From Planctomycetota bacterium (GTDB taxonomy: Bacteria; Planctomycetota; UBA1135; GCA-002686595), in the NCBI GenBank assembly GCA_023150475.1, contig JAKLKU010000025.1, positions 1 through 64,000 on the forward strand: a stretch of 64,000 nucleotides of DNA. Direction: 5' to 3'. Each line of letters begins with the position of its first letter. The stretch's first letter is position 1. Shown piece after piece: positions 26,258 through 34,227 of the stretch. Position numbers and translations under genes: made by a program. The notes beneath the pieces were generated by a model. The model ran no database searches, was not told the DNA's origin, and was given only the letters and a program-made list of their open reading frames with translations.

Positions 26258-27994
26258 TCACGGCACGAGCAGGCGACGGACGTCCGCGTGGAGCGCCGGA
26301 TCGACTTCCGCGCGCTTGCCCGCGAAGTCCGCGAACGCCCGATCGCCGCCGAGCGCCAACGTGAACTCGCTCGGATTGCCGAACGCGTCGGTGAAGCTCA
26401 CGACGAGCGGATCCGCGAGCGCGCCGCCCGCGTCGTTCGCGACCCACCGTTCCGCGCGCAGCCCGATCAGTCGATCGACGAGCAGCGCGAACTCCTTCGC
26501 TTCTTGTTCGACGCCCTCGGGCTGCCAGCGGCCTTGCGGCGTGCGCACGTACTTGCGCTGCGTGCCCGCGCCCGTGACGGACGCACGCACGAGGTCGAGC
26601 TCGCGCAGTCGCAGCACCTGGCGACTCTCGAGGGCGTGACGAGGCGTGCTCGCGAGTTCGACGATCGCCGGGTCGAGCAGGAAGACCAAGGACTCGCCAT
26701 CGCGTTGGAACAACGACCCGCGGCCACCTTCGGGCGTGTCGACCGTGTGGCCGAGCCGCCCACCGAGCAAGCCACCCTTCGGTCCGAGCCAGATGCCGGC
26801 GCCAGCATCGTCCGTGGCGAACGGCGTGTGCTTCACGCGCTGCACGAACGGCGTCGTCGCGAGCTTGCCGATCAGCGTCTCGACGGCCGCCGCATCCGCC
26901 GGCGCGGAGTGCAAACGCTCGGATTCGGGGCCGTTCCAGACGATCCACCGACCTTCGAACCGCTCGATCCACAGTTCGTTGCCGCCGGCGACCAAACGCA
27001 CTTGCGCGATGTCCCCCTTCGGCACGCGCGTGAACTGCCTGTCGACGAACTCCTCGGTCGGGATCAAGAGCGCGTCGCCCGTCGAGCCGTCGACTCGCCA
27101 GACGTACGGGCGGTCGGAGAGCTTCGCGAACCACGCGGCGCCGAGGCGATCGCGACGCAAGTCGAGCGAGAACTTGCGACCCGCCGCGTCGGTGAAGTCG
27201 AACTCGAGGTCCGGCGTGTCGAGGCCGACCACTTCCGACCTGCCGACCGCTTCGTCGATGTAGGCTTTCGCGCGCAAGTCGGCGAACATCTGCAGCCACG
27301 CGAGCACGTACGACGGATCGAGCGCCGCTTCGAACGGACGCAGCGCGGACCAACCGCCCGAGTCGAGCACCGCGTCGAGTTCGAGGTCGAAGATCTCCGC
27401 GCCCGTCGCATCCGCGACCTTGCCGCGCCGGCCGAAAGCGACGATCGCCCGAGGATCGACGTCGAGCACGTGTTTCGACCGCCACGCGTCGCGCGGCCGG
27501 TCGAGGATGTTCTCCAAGTTGCCGAGCGCCCGCACGATCCGGCCGTCGACCCGCAGGAACTGGTGCATGCCGTCGACGTCGGCGAGCCCGAGCTCGATCC
27601 GCCGTTCGCGAGGTCGACCGTCGATCGACTCGCGGACCAAGAGCACCGCGTGCGGCGGTTCGAAGCCCAGGCCTTTCGGGTTCGGGTCGACGACGTCCGT
27701 CGCGACGTTCTGCGAGAGGCCGTCGAGCAACCAACCCACGACGGCTTCGTCCGCCGGGAACTCGATCGGATCGACGATCTGCCAGCGGCCCGCCGACGTG
27801 CGCTCGAGCTCGAGCTGCAGGCTGTACACGAATTGATCGACGCGCAGCGAAGTCACGCGCGAGCGATCGAAGCCCTCGAGCAACGCTCGTTCACCGACCG
27901 GCGGCGCGACGGCCTCGCGGTTCGACTGCCACCAAGCGACGGCGCCGAGTCCGGCGAGCAAGCAGACCAGCAAGAGCAGGGTTCTCGGGTTCAT
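26258..27994 (-). CDS. DUF4340 domain-containing membrane-anchored protein
   Basis: 578 residues from the ATG at 27994, which shares its A with the gldG-like stop. A single N-terminal membrane helix (LLLLVCLLAGLGAVAWW) is followed by a long periplasmic part with two or more repeats of the DUF4340 type: a beta-rich unit with L-x-L-x-D-x-F-x-YSL, W-x-IVDP, FPAD and VGWLLDGLSQN. DUF4340 proteins regularly follow GldG-like genes in ABC modules, and this one does. The function is unknown; a structural part of a machine spanning the envelope is likely. Confidence 0.82.
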   Translation of the reverse strand: MNPRTLLLLVCLLAGLGAVAWWQSNREAVAPPVGERALLEGFDRSRVTSLRVDQFVYSLQLELERTSAGRWQIVDPIEFPADEAVVGWLLDGLSQNVATDVVDPNPKGLGFEPPHAVLLVRESIDGRPRERRIELGLADVDGMHQFLRVDGRIVRALGNLENILDRPRDAWRSKHVLDVDPRAIVAFGRRGKVADATGAEIFDLELDAVLDSGGWSALRPFEAALDPSYVLAWLQMFADLRAKAYIDEAVGRSEVVGLDTPDLEFDFTDAAGRKFSLDLRRDRLGAAWFAKLSDRPYVWRVDGSTGDALLIPTEEFVDRQFTRVPKGDIAQVRLVAGGNELWIERFEGRWIVWNGPESERLHSAPADAAAVETLIGKLATTPFVQRVKHTPFATDDAGAGIWLGPKGGLLGGRLGHTVDTPEGGRGSLFQRDGESLVFLLDPAIVELASTPRHALESRQVLRLRELDLVRASVTGAGTQRKYVRTPQGRWQPEGVEQEAKEFALLVDRLIGLRAERWVANDAGGALADPLVVSFTDAFGNPSEFTLALGGDRAFADFAGKRAEVDPALHADVRRLLVP

Positions 27995-29565
27995 CAGGCT
28001 CGACGACGTAGGAACAGGACCAGGCCGAACAGCCCACAGATCAACGGCAAACCGACGATCGCGAGCCGGTTGAACCACGCGAGCGACGGCGATCGCGCGA
28101 CATCGATGCGAATCGGCTCGTCGATCCGCGGCGGGATGCCGAGGCGCCAGTCACGCTCGGCGAGCCAGTTGAACGCATTGAGCGCGAAGTCGCCGTTCTG
28201 CGCGAACAGCGGATCGGTCAATGCATCCGCGGAGCCGAAAGCGACGATTCGCGTGACCGCGCGTTCGGCGCCGGACTCACCCGGAGCGGTCGCGGCCCCC
28301 GCGGGCGCGGCGTACGCGACGCCGATCGCGATCGGCACCGGCCCGACTTCCTCGCTCTCGGGGTTCGGCAGCCACGCGTAGTCGCCCTGCGGAGTCGCGC
28401 GATCGATCCACGCGTTGCGAGGCGCGCGCAGGAGCTCCGCGAACGTCGCGTCCTGCGGCCCACCGCGCGAGTTCCCGAACGCGCGCGACGACGCGACGGA
28501 GATCCGGCGCTTCGAACGCCACAGCGATTCGGTGATCGGATGGCGCGGATCCATGCTCTCCGCGCCGACGGCGAAGGCCGCGCATCGGCCGTCTCCGACG
28601 CGTTCGACGCCGCTCGGATCGCGGAACGGCGCCGCGACTTTCCCGAGCGGGATCCGCAGGCCCGACTCCGCGAGCAATCCGAGGAGCTGCGTGTCGCTCG
28701 CGAGACTCGCGTCGCTCGCGCTCGGCACGACGAAGAGCCGTCCACCGCGCGCCAAGTGTCTCCGGATCGCGTCGCACTCCGCCGCCGAGAAGGCCTGCCG
28801 CGGGTCGACGATCGCGAGCACGCCGCAATCGGCCGGCACGTCGGACTCGCGCGACGCATCCCACGCACCGACGCGGAAGCCGTCGCGGGCCAAGCCTCGG
28901 GTGAGCTCCACGATCGAGTTCTCGCCCGGCGCGACCGGCTCGCGTTCGCCGTGGCCCGAACTGAAGAGCACGCGCACCGCCGCGCCGCTCGTCACGCGTT
29001 TCAGCGCCAACGCAAACGCGGCTTCGGGCCGGAAGCCGACGATCCGCGGTTCCGCGTAGAGCCGCGGATCCGGATTGCCGGGATCGACCTGCACGACGTC
29101 GCGGTAGAGCTTCAACAGCGTCTTCTCGTCGCCCGAGCTGACGACGATCACGTTGTCCTCGCGCAGATCGAGCTCGGCGAGGCGCGTCTTCGCCGTCGCG
29201 AGATCGTCGAGGTCCCAATGGACGACTTCGATCTGGGCTTCGCGGCCCTTCGCGAGCACGAACAGGAACTCCCGCACGCGACCGAGCGCGTCGTACGAGA
29301 GCTCGGCGAGCGGCGCCTCGAGCGGCCGCAGGAACGTCTCGATCTTCACGGGCCGCGGCAAGGCGTCGACGATGCTCACGAGTTCGTCGGGCAACGTGTT
29401 GCGCCGCGCGTGCGACACGTCGAGCTGATGCGCGACGCCGGGCCGCACCGCGAGCCACGTCGCGAGGTACGCCGAAGCGCCGGCGAGCAGGATGACCGTC
29501 AGCACCTGCGCCCCGATCCAGAAACGCACGCCCCGGCTCGTGCCGCTCGTCGGAGTCAGCGCCAT
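27994..29565 (-). CDS. GldG-family ABC-associated membrane protein
   Basis: 523 residues. The N-terminal helix (about 14-37) is followed by LDVSHARRNTLPDE, a form of the D-x-T-x-x-x-x-x-SL-x-x-x-T motif of GldG, then an ABC_transp_aux-type domain with SSGHGER at about 195 and a DPRQAFS stretch. The C-terminus ends in a second membrane helix (LPLICGLFGLVLFL) and basic residues. The ATG has an ideal GGAGG 7 nt upstream. In Bacteroidetes GldG works with GldA and GldF in gliding; outside that phylum the module is widespread and of unproven role. It overlaps the permease gene. Confidence 0.85.
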   Translation of the reverse strand: MALTPTSGTSRGVRFWIGAQVLTVILLAGASAYLATWLAVRPGVAHQLDVSHARRNTLPDELVSIVDALPRPVKIETFLRPLEAPLAELSYDALGRVREFLFVLAKGREAQIEVVHWDLDDLATAKTRLAELDLREDNVIVVSSGDEKTLLKLYRDVVQVDPGNPDPRLYAEPRIVGFRPEAAFALALKRVTSGAAVRVLFSSGHGEREPVAPGENSIVELTRGLARDGFRVGAWDASRESDVPADCGVLAIVDPRQAFSAAECDAIRRHLARGGRLFVVPSASDASLASDTQLLGLLAESGLRIPLGKVAAPFRDPSGVERVGDGRCAAFAVGAESMDPRHPITESLWRSKRRISVASSRAFGNSRGGPQDATFAELLRAPRNAWIDRATPQGDYAWLPNPESEEVGPVPIAIGVAYAAPAGAATAPGESGAERAVTRIVAFGSADALTDPLFAQNGDFALNAFNWLAERDWRLGIPPRIDEPIRIDVARSPSLAWFNRLAIVGLPLICGLFGLVLFLRRRA

Positions 29566-30302
29566 CGACGCGCCTCCAGGAACCGAGTCGCGAGGAAACC
29601 GAAGAACGCCGTCCACGCGACGAAGAACACGACGTGGCCGGTGTCGAGCAGTCCGCGCAGGAACGAGCCTTGGTAGTGGAAGACGACGTCGAACTGCTGC
29701 AATGCGACCCGCAACGCGCCGCCGGGCGGCGAACCGAAGAAGTCCGCGGCGAGCGGCAACGTCAAGAGCGCGAGATTCGCGACGAACGCGAGGAACGCAG
29801 CGACGAGCGGCGTCTGCGTCGCGGCACTGAAGACGAGTCCGAGCGCGCAGAAGAGCGCCGATGCGAGGACCGCGCCCGCCCACCCGAGCCAGACGACGCC
29901 CCAATCCGGCGACACCCCGAAGAGTTCGAGCAAGAGCCCGTCGAACAACACGCCCGCGAAGAGCAGCGCCATGAACGCGACCGCGGCGAGCAACTTGCCG
30001 AACACGACGGCGAAGTCGCTGACCGGCGCGGTCAAGAGGAACTCGAGCACGCCGGAACGTGCCTCCTCGCTGATCATGCGCATGGTCAAGAGCGGCGGCA
30101 CGACGAGGAGCAGCGCCCAGAACGGCCAGCCGCCGCCGAGCGTCAGCGCGAGCGCCGACATGACGTCACCTTGCGTGCCCGCGAGTCCGAGCACGAAGAA
30201 GTAGCCGCTCGACGCGAGGCCGATGCAGAGCAACACCCACGCGAGCGGACCGAGGAACAGCCCGGCGAGCTCGCGCCGGAAGATCGTCCAGATGCCGCTC
30301 AC
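29556..30302 (-). CDS. ABC-2 type permease (GldF-like)
   Basis: 248 residues from GTG overlapping the ATPase stop (GTGA). Six hydrophobic segments are visible: about 14-36, 52-72, 100-125, 135-160, 163-185 and 220-240. ABC-2 signatures include the N-terminal FRRELAG-x-F amphipathic start and the cytoplasmic MRMISEEARSGVLEFLLTAP segment, a close match to the consensus E-E-x-x-x-G-T-x-E-L-L. It is the membrane channel partner of the preceding ATPase and of the GldG-like protein. Cargo unknown. Confidence 0.88.
   Translation of the reverse strand: MSGIWTIFRRELAGLFLGPLAWVLLCIGLASSGYFFVLGLAGTQGDVMSALALTLGGGWPFWALLLVVPPLLTMRMISEEARSGVLEFLLTAPVSDFAVVFGKLLAAVAFMALLFAGVLFDGLLLELFGVSPDWGVVWLGWAGAVLASALFCALGLVFSAATQTPLVAAFLAFVANLALLTLPLAADFFGSPPGGALRVALQQFDVVFHYQGSFLRGLLDTGHVVFFVAWTAFFGFLATRFLEARRWR
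29573..29577 (-). promoter_or_regulatory. Strong Shine-Dalgarno of the gldG-like gene
   Basis: GGAGG on the minus strand, 7 nt before the ATG at 29565 and inside the 3' end of the permease gene. It fixes the start and allows reinitiation. Confidence 0.6.
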
Positions 30303-31756
30303 GGACGCTCGCAACGCGACGGATCGACGGCGCCGCGTTCGCCGTCGGCGGACGTCGCTTTCGGCGCGCTCGGGTCCACCGGCTGCGCCGGCTCGGACGA
30401 CTCTCCGCCGGCGGTCGCCTTCGGCTTCGACAGATCGCGATGCGCGCCTTGGTCGAACGGGTTCAGGTTGTAGACGACCTTCGCCGGCGCCGCAGGTTTC
30501 TCGAACGGGTTCAGCGGCCGGTAACCCGGCGCCGCGCCGGCAACCCCGAGCTCCCGGGCGCCCGGGGGCTCCCCGGCGCCCGAGCGTTTGGCGGCGCTCC
30601 GCGAAGCGTCGCCGCCTTCGGCCGCGCCGCTCGACGTCGGCGGCGTGGACGCGACCGGCGCGGAGCTCGCCTGCGCCGACGTCAACGGCAACTCGAAACG
30701 CACGGCCGCGCCGCTCGCGGGCCGCGCGTCGCCGAGCTTCGCGACCGTGACCGGCGCTGCGCTGGACGCGGCGTGAACGGTCGCCGTCGCGGCGGCGCTC
30801 TCGGCTCCGAGTTCGCCGAGTTCGAGCGCGATGCGCGCGAAGAGCTCCTCCAACGTCGGCCGCGACCAGGAGAGCTCGCGCACCGCCCACTTCTTCTGCA
30901 GCGCGAGCGCGCCGAGGTCCTCTCTCAGGTCCTCATCGCAGCGCACTTCGAACACGTGATGGATGCCGAGTCGGCCGCGATCGAGGACGTCTTGCACGCC
31001 GCGCAAGCTCTTGATCGCCCGCACGGCGGCCGCGACGTCGTTGGCAGCGAGTCCCACCATCGCTTCGAAGCGCACGAACGCCGCGCCACCGAGGCGCTTC
31101 AGCAGATCTTCCTTGCGCCCATCCGCCGCGATGCGGCCGTCCTTCAGGATGATCACGCGCGGCGCGATCGCCTCGACTTCGGACAGGATGTGCGAGGAAA
31201 GCAGCACCGTGCGTTCGTTGGCGAGTTCGGCGAGCAGCTTGCGCACTTCGAGGCGCTGCAGCGGGTCGAGACCGCTGGTCGGCTCGTCGAGGATCAGCAC
31301 TTTCGGATCCGGCAGCAGCGCGACCGCGAGTCCGACGCGCTGGCGTTGTCCACGCGACAGAGTGCCGACGATGCTCTCGGAGCGGTCCACGATGCCGACG
31401 CGCTCGAGCGCGGCGGGGACTCGCGTGCGCCGTTCGGCGCGCGAGAGGCCGTGCAATCGCCCTTGGAAGTCGAGCATCTCGCGGACGCGCAACTCGCGGT
31501 AGAGCGGAACCGATTCCGGTAGGTAGCCGATCGACTTGCGCACCGCGAGCGAGTGCCGCAGCACGTCGAGCCCGTCGATCTCCGCCGCACCGCTCGACGC
31601 CGGCAAATAGCCCGCGAGGATGCGCATCGTCGTCGTCTTGCCGGCGCCGTTCGGGCCGAGGAATCCGACGACTTCGCCCCGCTCGAGATGGAAGCTCAAG
31701 TCGTCGACGGCGAGCTTCGCGCCGAACTTGCGGGTCAGATGGCGGACCGTGATCAC
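30299..31756 (-). CDS. ABC transporter ATPase (GldA-like) with long disordered tail
   Basis: 485 residues from GTG. Residues 1-about 310 form the ATPase: Walker A GPNGAGKTT, Q-loop region YLPESVPLY, signature LSRGQRQR, Walker B VLILDEP and switch SSHIL. This matches GldA and related exporters. The remaining 175 or so residues are Ala/Ser/Pro-rich and look disordered, with two NPF-containing segments near the end (LNPFEKP and LNPFDQ). Such a tail is not part of normal ABC-2 ATPases and may bind a partner. The gene leads the four-gene module. Confidence 0.9.
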   Translation of the reverse strand: MITVRHLTRKFGAKLAVDDLSFHLERGEVVGFLGPNGAGKTTTMRILAGYLPASSGAAEIDGLDVLRHSLAVRKSIGYLPESVPLYRELRVREMLDFQGRLHGLSRAERRTRVPAALERVGIVDRSESIVGTLSRGQRQRVGLAVALLPDPKVLILDEPTSGLDPLQRLEVRKLLAELANERTVLLSSHILSEVEAIAPRVIILKDGRIAADGRKEDLLKRLGGAAFVRFEAMVGLAANDVAAAVRAIKSLRGVQDVLDRGRLGIHHVFEVRCDEDLREDLGALALQKKWAVRELSWSRPTLEELFARIALELGELGAESAAATATVHAASSAAPVTVAKLGDARPASGAAVRFELPLTSAQASSAPVASTPPTSSGAAEGGDASRSAAKRSGAGEPPGARELGVAGAAPGYRPLNPFEKPAAPAKVVYNLNPFDQGAHRDLSKPKATAGGESSEPAQPVDPSAPKATSADGERGAVDPSRCERP

Positions 31757-32088
31757 GTGCGGAGCGTATCCGGGGGCCGAGCGGCTCTCAATCGCCGTGC
31801 CGGCGAGCGCCACGGCTTCCTCGGGCGCCACGGAGGCCGGCGAACGACGCGCGCGCCGTGCGCGCCTCTGGCGCTGAGCGCCGTTGCACGGTCGAGCGTG
31901 CGCTCGTGCCGCGCGCACGAGTCCGAAGCGTCGCGAGAGCACGGCTGCGCGGCGCCTTCCGCGCGCGCGGCCTCACCCAGACGCCCGCCGTAGGTCGAAG
32001 ACGCCGAAAACACCGCGGGCCCGCCCCGTGGAGCGAGCCCGCGAGCTCGTGACGGACTTGCGTCCATGCGCCGCGACGGCGCGCGCGG
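31757..32088. other. Gene-free stretch between dnaK and the ABC module
   Basis: 332 bp with no supportable gene; open frames here are Arg/Ala-rich and end-to-end shadows. It contains a probable dnaK terminator (32007-32043) and a small inverted repeat, CTCGTG / CACGAG, near 31904. The promoter of the ABC operon presumably lies in the half nearest 31756, but no clear -10/-35 pair was seen. Confidence 0.6.
32007..32043 (-). terminator. Probable rho-independent terminator of dnaK
   Basis: CGCGGGC (32014-32020) and GCCCGCG (32037-32043) form a 7-bp stem with a 16-nt loop. Read on the minus strand, the hairpin is followed after 3 nt by TTTT. It starts 46 nt after the dnaK stop. Confidence 0.5.
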
Positions 32089-34026
32089 TCACTTCTTCAC
32101 TTCGTACTCGGCGTCGACCGGCTCGTCGCCTTCGCTCTTGCGCCCGCCGCCCGGTTGACCGCCGCCGGCATGCGCGTCGGATGCGCCGCCCGCGCCCGGA
32201 CCGCCGGCCGATTGCGCTTGCTGCGCTTGGTAGATCTTCTCGCCGATCTTCTGGAGCCGTTGGTTCAGCTCGTCGAACGTGCGTTGGATCGCCGCGCGGT
32301 CTTCGCCCGAGAGCGCCTTCTTCAGTTCCTCGCGCGCCGCTTCGATGCCGGCGATCGTGCCCGAATCGAGCTTGTCCTTGTGCTCACGCAGCGACTTCTC
32401 GCTTTCGTGCAGCAACGCGTCGGAGTGGTTCCGCAGCTCGACCAACTCGCGCCGCGACTTGTCTTCGCTCGCGTGAGCTTCCGCGTCGCGGCGCATTCGC
32501 TCGACGTCGTCCTTCGAGAGGCCCGAAGAGGACTCGATGCGAATCTTCTGCTCCTTGCCGGTGCCTTTGTCCTTCGCCCGGACGTTCAGGATGCCGTTCG
32601 CGTCGATGTCGAACGTGACTTCGATCTGCGGCATGCCGCGCGGAGCGGGCGGGATGCCATCGAGCACGAACTTGCCGAGCGTGCGGTTGTCGCGTGCGAA
32701 GTCGCGTTCGCCTTGCAGCACGTGGATCTCGACCTGCGGCTGGCTGTCGCTCGCCGTCGAGAACACTTGGCTCTTCGACGTCGGAATCGTCGTGTTGCGC
32801 TCGATGATCCGCGTGCACACGCCGCCGAGAGTCTCGATGCCCAGCGACAACGGCGTGACGTCGAGCAGCACGACGTCCGACACTTCGCCGGCGAGGATGC
32901 CGCCTTGGATCGCCGCGCCGATGCCGACCGCTTCGTCGGGGTTGACGCTCTTGTTCGGCTCCTTGCCGAAGATCTTCTTCGCCATCGCTTGGACGGCGGG
33001 CGTGCGCGTCGAGCCACCGACGAGGATCACTTCTTCGATCTTCGACGCTTCGAGGTTCGCGTCCTTCAGCGCTTGCAGGCACGGACCTTTCGTGCGCTCG
33101 ACCAAATGCTCGGTGAGCTGGTCGAACTTCGCACGGGTGAGCGACGTCTGCAGGTGCTTCGGTCCGGACGCGTCCGCCGTGATGTACGGCAGGTTGATCT
33201 CGGTCTGCGTCGTGCTCGAGAGCTCGCACTTCGCCTTCTCGCAGGCTTCCTTCAGACGTTGCAGCGACATCGGGTCCTTGCGCACGTCGATGCCGGACGT
33301 CTTCTTGAACTCGTCGGCGACCCAATCGATCAGGACCATGTCGAAGTCGTCGCCGCCGAGGTGCGTGTCGCCGTTGGTCGCGAGCACTTCGAAGACGCCG
33401 TCGCCGATCTCGAGGATCGAGATGTCGAACGTCCCGCCGCCGAGGTCGAACACCGCGACGCGGCCGCTCTTCTTCTTGTCGAGGCCGTAGGCGAACGCCG
33501 CCGCCGTCGGTTCGTTCAGGATGCGCTCGACTTGCAGGCCCGCGATCGTGCCTGCGTCCTTGGTCGCTTGGCGCTGCGCGTCGTTGAAGTACGCCGGCAC
33601 CGTCACCACGGCGCGCGTCACTTTCTCGCCGAGATACGCTTCCGCGGCTTCCTTCAGGTTCGCGAGCACCATCGCGCTGATCTCGGGCGGCGTGAAGCGC
33701 TTCGAGTCGATCTCGACCTTCACGGGTTCCTCGGAGCCGCCGACGATCTTGTAGGAGACGAGCTTCTCTTCGTCCGCGACTTCGCGGTGGCGCCGGCCCA
33801 TGAAGCGCTTGATCGAGGCGATCGTGCGCGTCGGGTTGGTCACCGCCTGGCGCTTCGCCGGCGCGCCGACGAGCCGGTTGCCGTCGGCGGCGAACGCGAC
33901 CACCGACGGCGTCGTGCGCGCGCCTTCGAGGTTGGTGATCACCACCGGTTCGCCGCCTTCCATCACGGCGACCACCGAGTTCGTCGTGCCGAGGTCGATG
34001 CCGATGATCTTGCTTTGTTGAGCCAT
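32089..34026 (-). CDS. dnaK: Chaperone protein DnaK (Hsp70)
   Basis: 645 residues. ATPase signatures GIDLGTTNSVV (about 8-18), FDLGGGTFDIS and VGGSTRTPAVQ are intact, followed by the DVTPLSLGIET linker, the substrate-binding domain and a Gly/Ala-rich tail ending in acidic residues and EYEVKK. DnaK folds proteins with DnaJ and GrpE, neither of which is adjacent. An AGAAGG lies about 10 nt before the ATG. No CIRCE element (TTAGCACTC-N9-GAGTGCTAA) and no clear sigma-32 promoter was seen upstream. Confidence 0.98.
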   Translation of the reverse strand: MAQQSKIIGIDLGTTNSVVAVMEGGEPVVITNLEGARTTPSVVAFAADGNRLVGAPAKRQAVTNPTRTIASIKRFMGRRHREVADEEKLVSYKIVGGSEEPVKVEIDSKRFTPPEISAMVLANLKEAAEAYLGEKVTRAVVTVPAYFNDAQRQATKDAGTIAGLQVERILNEPTAAAFAYGLDKKKSGRVAVFDLGGGTFDISILEIGDGVFEVLATNGDTHLGGDDFDMVLIDWVADEFKKTSGIDVRKDPMSLQRLKEACEKAKCELSSTTQTEINLPYITADASGPKHLQTSLTRAKFDQLTEHLVERTKGPCLQALKDANLEASKIEEVILVGGSTRTPAVQAMAKKIFGKEPNKSVNPDEAVGIGAAIQGGILAGEVSDVVLLDVTPLSLGIETLGGVCTRIIERNTTIPTSKSQVFSTASDSQPQVEIHVLQGERDFARDNRTLGKFVLDGIPPAPRGMPQIEVTFDIDANGILNVRAKDKGTGKEQKIRIESSSGLSKDDVERMRRDAEAHASEDKSRRELVELRNHSDALLHESEKSLREHKDKLDSGTIAGIEAAREELKKALSGEDRAAIQRTFDELNQRLQKIGEKIYQAQQAQSAGGPGAGGASDAHAGGGQPGGGRKSEGDEPVDAEYEVKK

Positions 34027-34132
34027 GGGTTCGTGCCCTTCTTGGGGTCGGAGTCGGCGGCCGGAGAACAAACTCCGTGCCACTTCGCCGTGGCCCTAAC
34101 GTCATTTCGGACAGGGACTTCGGTGTGTCGAG

Positions 34133-34200
34133 GCGCATGCGCGTCCTGCCGATGTGGCAGCTCGGGAGCACGAGCTCCCGACCGGCTGCCCGGTTGGCAG
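34133..34200. promoter_or_regulatory. Cluster of four inverted repeats between the M61 peptidase gene and dnaK
   Basis: In order: the palindrome GCGCATGCGC (34133-34142); CTGCC-N5-GGCAG (34146-34160); TCGGGAG-N6-CTCCCGA (34162-34181); and CTGCC-N5-GGCAG again (34186-34200). The outer two use the same arms, so GGCAG of one can also pair with CTGCC of the other around the centre, allowing alternative folds. The cluster lies 28 nt after the peptidase stop and about 110 nt before dnaK. It may be a terminator for the peptidase gene or a regulatory leader of dnaK. Confidence 0.45.
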
Positions 34201-34227
34201 CGACCGTCTCCCCGCCTCGGCGCGTCC

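Noticed and set aside
31753..32067. A 104-codon frame on the minus strand before the ABC ATPase gene
   Set aside because: Low-complexity Arg/Ala/Pro composition, no start signal, overlaps the hairpins.
34027..34227. CIRCE or sigma-32 control of dnaK
   Set aside because: No TTAGCACTC / GAGTGCTAA arms and no clear CTTGAA plus CCCCAT pair were found on the minus strand.
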